A stretch of 20,756 nt of DNA from contig NW_003121914.1 in assembly GCF_000003605.2 (NCBI RefSeq), positions 253,198 through 273,953 of the forward strand. The letters are read 5' to 3'. The position numbers were made by a program, and so were the translations under genes. Positions 19,494-20,756 of the stretch are shown one piece after another. Every line of letters begins with the position of its first letter. Within the stretch, counting starts at the first letter, position 1. The notes beneath the pieces are model-generated. The model did not search any database and was not told the origin of the DNA. It saw nothing but the letters and a program-made list of their open reading frames with translations. The DNA comes from Saccoglossus kowalevskii. Its lineage: Eukaryota > Hemichordata > Enteropneusta > Harrimaniidae.

Positions 19494-19970
19494 ATCTAAA
19501 TCCAGCACTGTAATAATGCATGTCGATTGTAAGAGGATTATTGTACGATGCAACATATATGGAAATTCCCTTCTCAAATCCGGAAGAACTGCCTAGGACA
19601 CCATTTGCAGCACTTGATTGAGTTGAATATCAGGGGATCGATATAACTTCTCTTACAGATTGCCTATGTTGTGTAGTGTACTCGACAGTTGTTCTGTCGA
19701 ATGTTGTCTGTTATTTGTTTCATATTTCTGTTCTCTGTGACTTTATACCCGGATAAACGGTTAGATATATTTATTCCAAATGCATTAAATATAAATGTGA
19801 TTAGATTATGTAATATATTACTTTACAATATATATCTAGTGGTATAATATATATGTATATAAATGCATTTGTAATACGTGACATTTAAATTTGTATAGTT
19901 TACAATTTTTATTTGTATAATGCTTAAACTTGTACATCAATAAATAATCTTCGAGATTCATTGTTCATCA

Positions 19971-19977
19971 TATAAAA
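19971..19977 (+). promoter_or_regulatory. Conserved TATA box in duplication copy 2
   Basis: TATAAAA at the position homologous to 13154-13160, 187 bp from the pseudogene ATG. Its retention means transcription of the dead copy remains possible. Confidence 0.4.
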
Positions 19978-20157
19978 AATGTTAGCTTTGAAAACATCGA
20001 TTGCGTTCGGAACGCCACCATGTGAGCATTCACACAGCTCACGTGGGTTATTTACAGTATGCTGTTGCTTATCCTGGCAGAGAGACAAACAACTCCGAGC
20101 TGAGCAGTGTAACATACTGTACCGAAAGCCGAGTACAGCTTTAACAGTTTTCGCATA

Positions 20158-20294
20158 ATGAATGGCAGCCCTGATCTGAGGAAAGTGCTTGAAGAACGCA
20201 TTGATAAATTTAGCCGACTATTCAACGAAAAGAACTGGGAGGCTCTTTAAGATATGCATACTCCGCGCTGGGAAAGTGTATTTAGGGTCTACTA
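20158..20294 (+). pseudogene. NTF2-like/DUF4440 pseudogene, exon 1
   Basis: This is the duplicate of exon 1 at 13341-13494. The first 30 codons stay open (NGSPDLRKVLEERID and FNEKNWEAL), then a C-to-A change turns TAC into TAA at 20248-20250. A 17-bp deletion at the junction 20264/20265 adds a frameshift and removes the PECRFI segment. The last exon base is changed (G to A), but the GT donor at 20295-20296 persists. The encoded peptide could include only the first helix, so no fold is expected. Exon 2 would lie beyond the window. Confidence 0.88.
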
Positions 20295-20756
20295 GTGTGT
20301 ATTTAAATATTCATCAATATATCAGCTTATATATCTTTTTCGTAAATTCACCGTTGGTTTAAGGATTTGCCGTGACACATTCACTTATGTGTTTACGTTT
20401 TGATACAACCACATATGTCTGTTCGCTATATATCTTCTAAATTATCTCCTGGCCAAAATATTTGCTTATTTGCGGTACTATATCGTCATACAATACACAC
20501 AAATAGGTTCGTGGCTATTTTTGTAAATGTGTGTTTCATCCCGCTGATTGGATTTCCAGTGAACTCACTGAGGCTGGTTTTGCTTAGCTTGTAGGCTTTC
20601 ATTATAATGTTGTGACCGACGAAGTGAAATGTAACAGAATAATGTAGACTGTATTAATTACAATATTGTTAGGTAGGATTGTAAATTTGACCAATATTTA
20701 GTTGTGATAGAGACATGGCCCCTTTTCATGAAATAAACGTGATATCCAATCTTGTC

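Larger units (their letters stand above)
17014..20756 (+). repeat. Segmental duplication, copy 2 (cut by the window end)
   Basis: Same-orientation copy of 10246-13981. It lacks the solo LTR and carries three segments absent from copy 1: about 590 bp at 17706-18296 replacing 188 bp, 246 bp at 19075-19320, and 132 bp at 19362-19493. It has smaller deletions as well. It ends inside the homologue of the NTF2-like gene's intron. Confidence 0.92.

Overview
The window looks like AT-rich, repeat-laden, gene-poor chromosomal DNA from an invertebrate metazoan. A marine animal such as a mollusc or an invertebrate deuterostome would fit, but the species cannot be fixed from sequence alone. Support comes from spliced GT-AG gene structure, a metazoan-style polyadenylation signal, a Ty3/gypsy-type and a non-LTR retrotransposon relic, tRNA- and 5S-rRNA-derived SINE-like modules, and no bacterial-style gene packing.

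Layout. Bases 1-590 hold the 3' end of a Ty3/gypsy pol gene (integrase C-terminal part), broken by one frameshift; 590-1180 is its downstream flank with a (TA)n tract. Bases 1180-3760 are repeat territory: about six tRNA-like (pol III promoter) modules, all on the minus strand, a 61-bp tandem duplication, and a roughly 9.6-copy array of a 92-bp satellite (2262-3145). A 66-bp segment at 4092-4157 recurs at 9630-9695, where it sits right after a short piece of the same satellite, so it probably marks the right end of a shared mobile element. Bases 5118-5546 carry a broken non-LTR reverse-transcriptase tail on the minus strand. Bases 5.6-7.8 kb hold a diverged 150-bp direct duplication and a short minisatellite. 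At 7857-9450 two tandem copies (spacing about 847 bp) begin with the 3' half of a 5S rRNA gene and continue into internally repeated core sequence; the second runs into the 92-bp satellite.

Bases 10.25-20.76 kb are dominated by a direct segmental duplication with a spacing of about 6.77 kb (10246-13981 against 17014-20756, the second cut by the window end). The first copy contains the only convincing intact protein gene: a two-exon, 126-residue NTF2-like/SnoaL (DUF4440-type) protein (13341-14349) with a TATA box, two short upstream reading frames and a poly(A) signal. The second copy is a pseudogene with a nonsense codon and a 17-bp deletion in exon 1. The first copy also holds a 481-bp solo LTR with a clean 5-bp target duplication, while the second copy still shows the empty site. 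On the minus strand this LTR has several heat-shock-element-like motifs upstream of a TATA box.

The genes do not form a pathway. The story is one small gene, its dead tandem duplicate, and many layers of mobile and satellite DNA. The most interesting items are the 5S-headed composite repeat and the heat-shock-element-rich solo LTR dated by the duplication.
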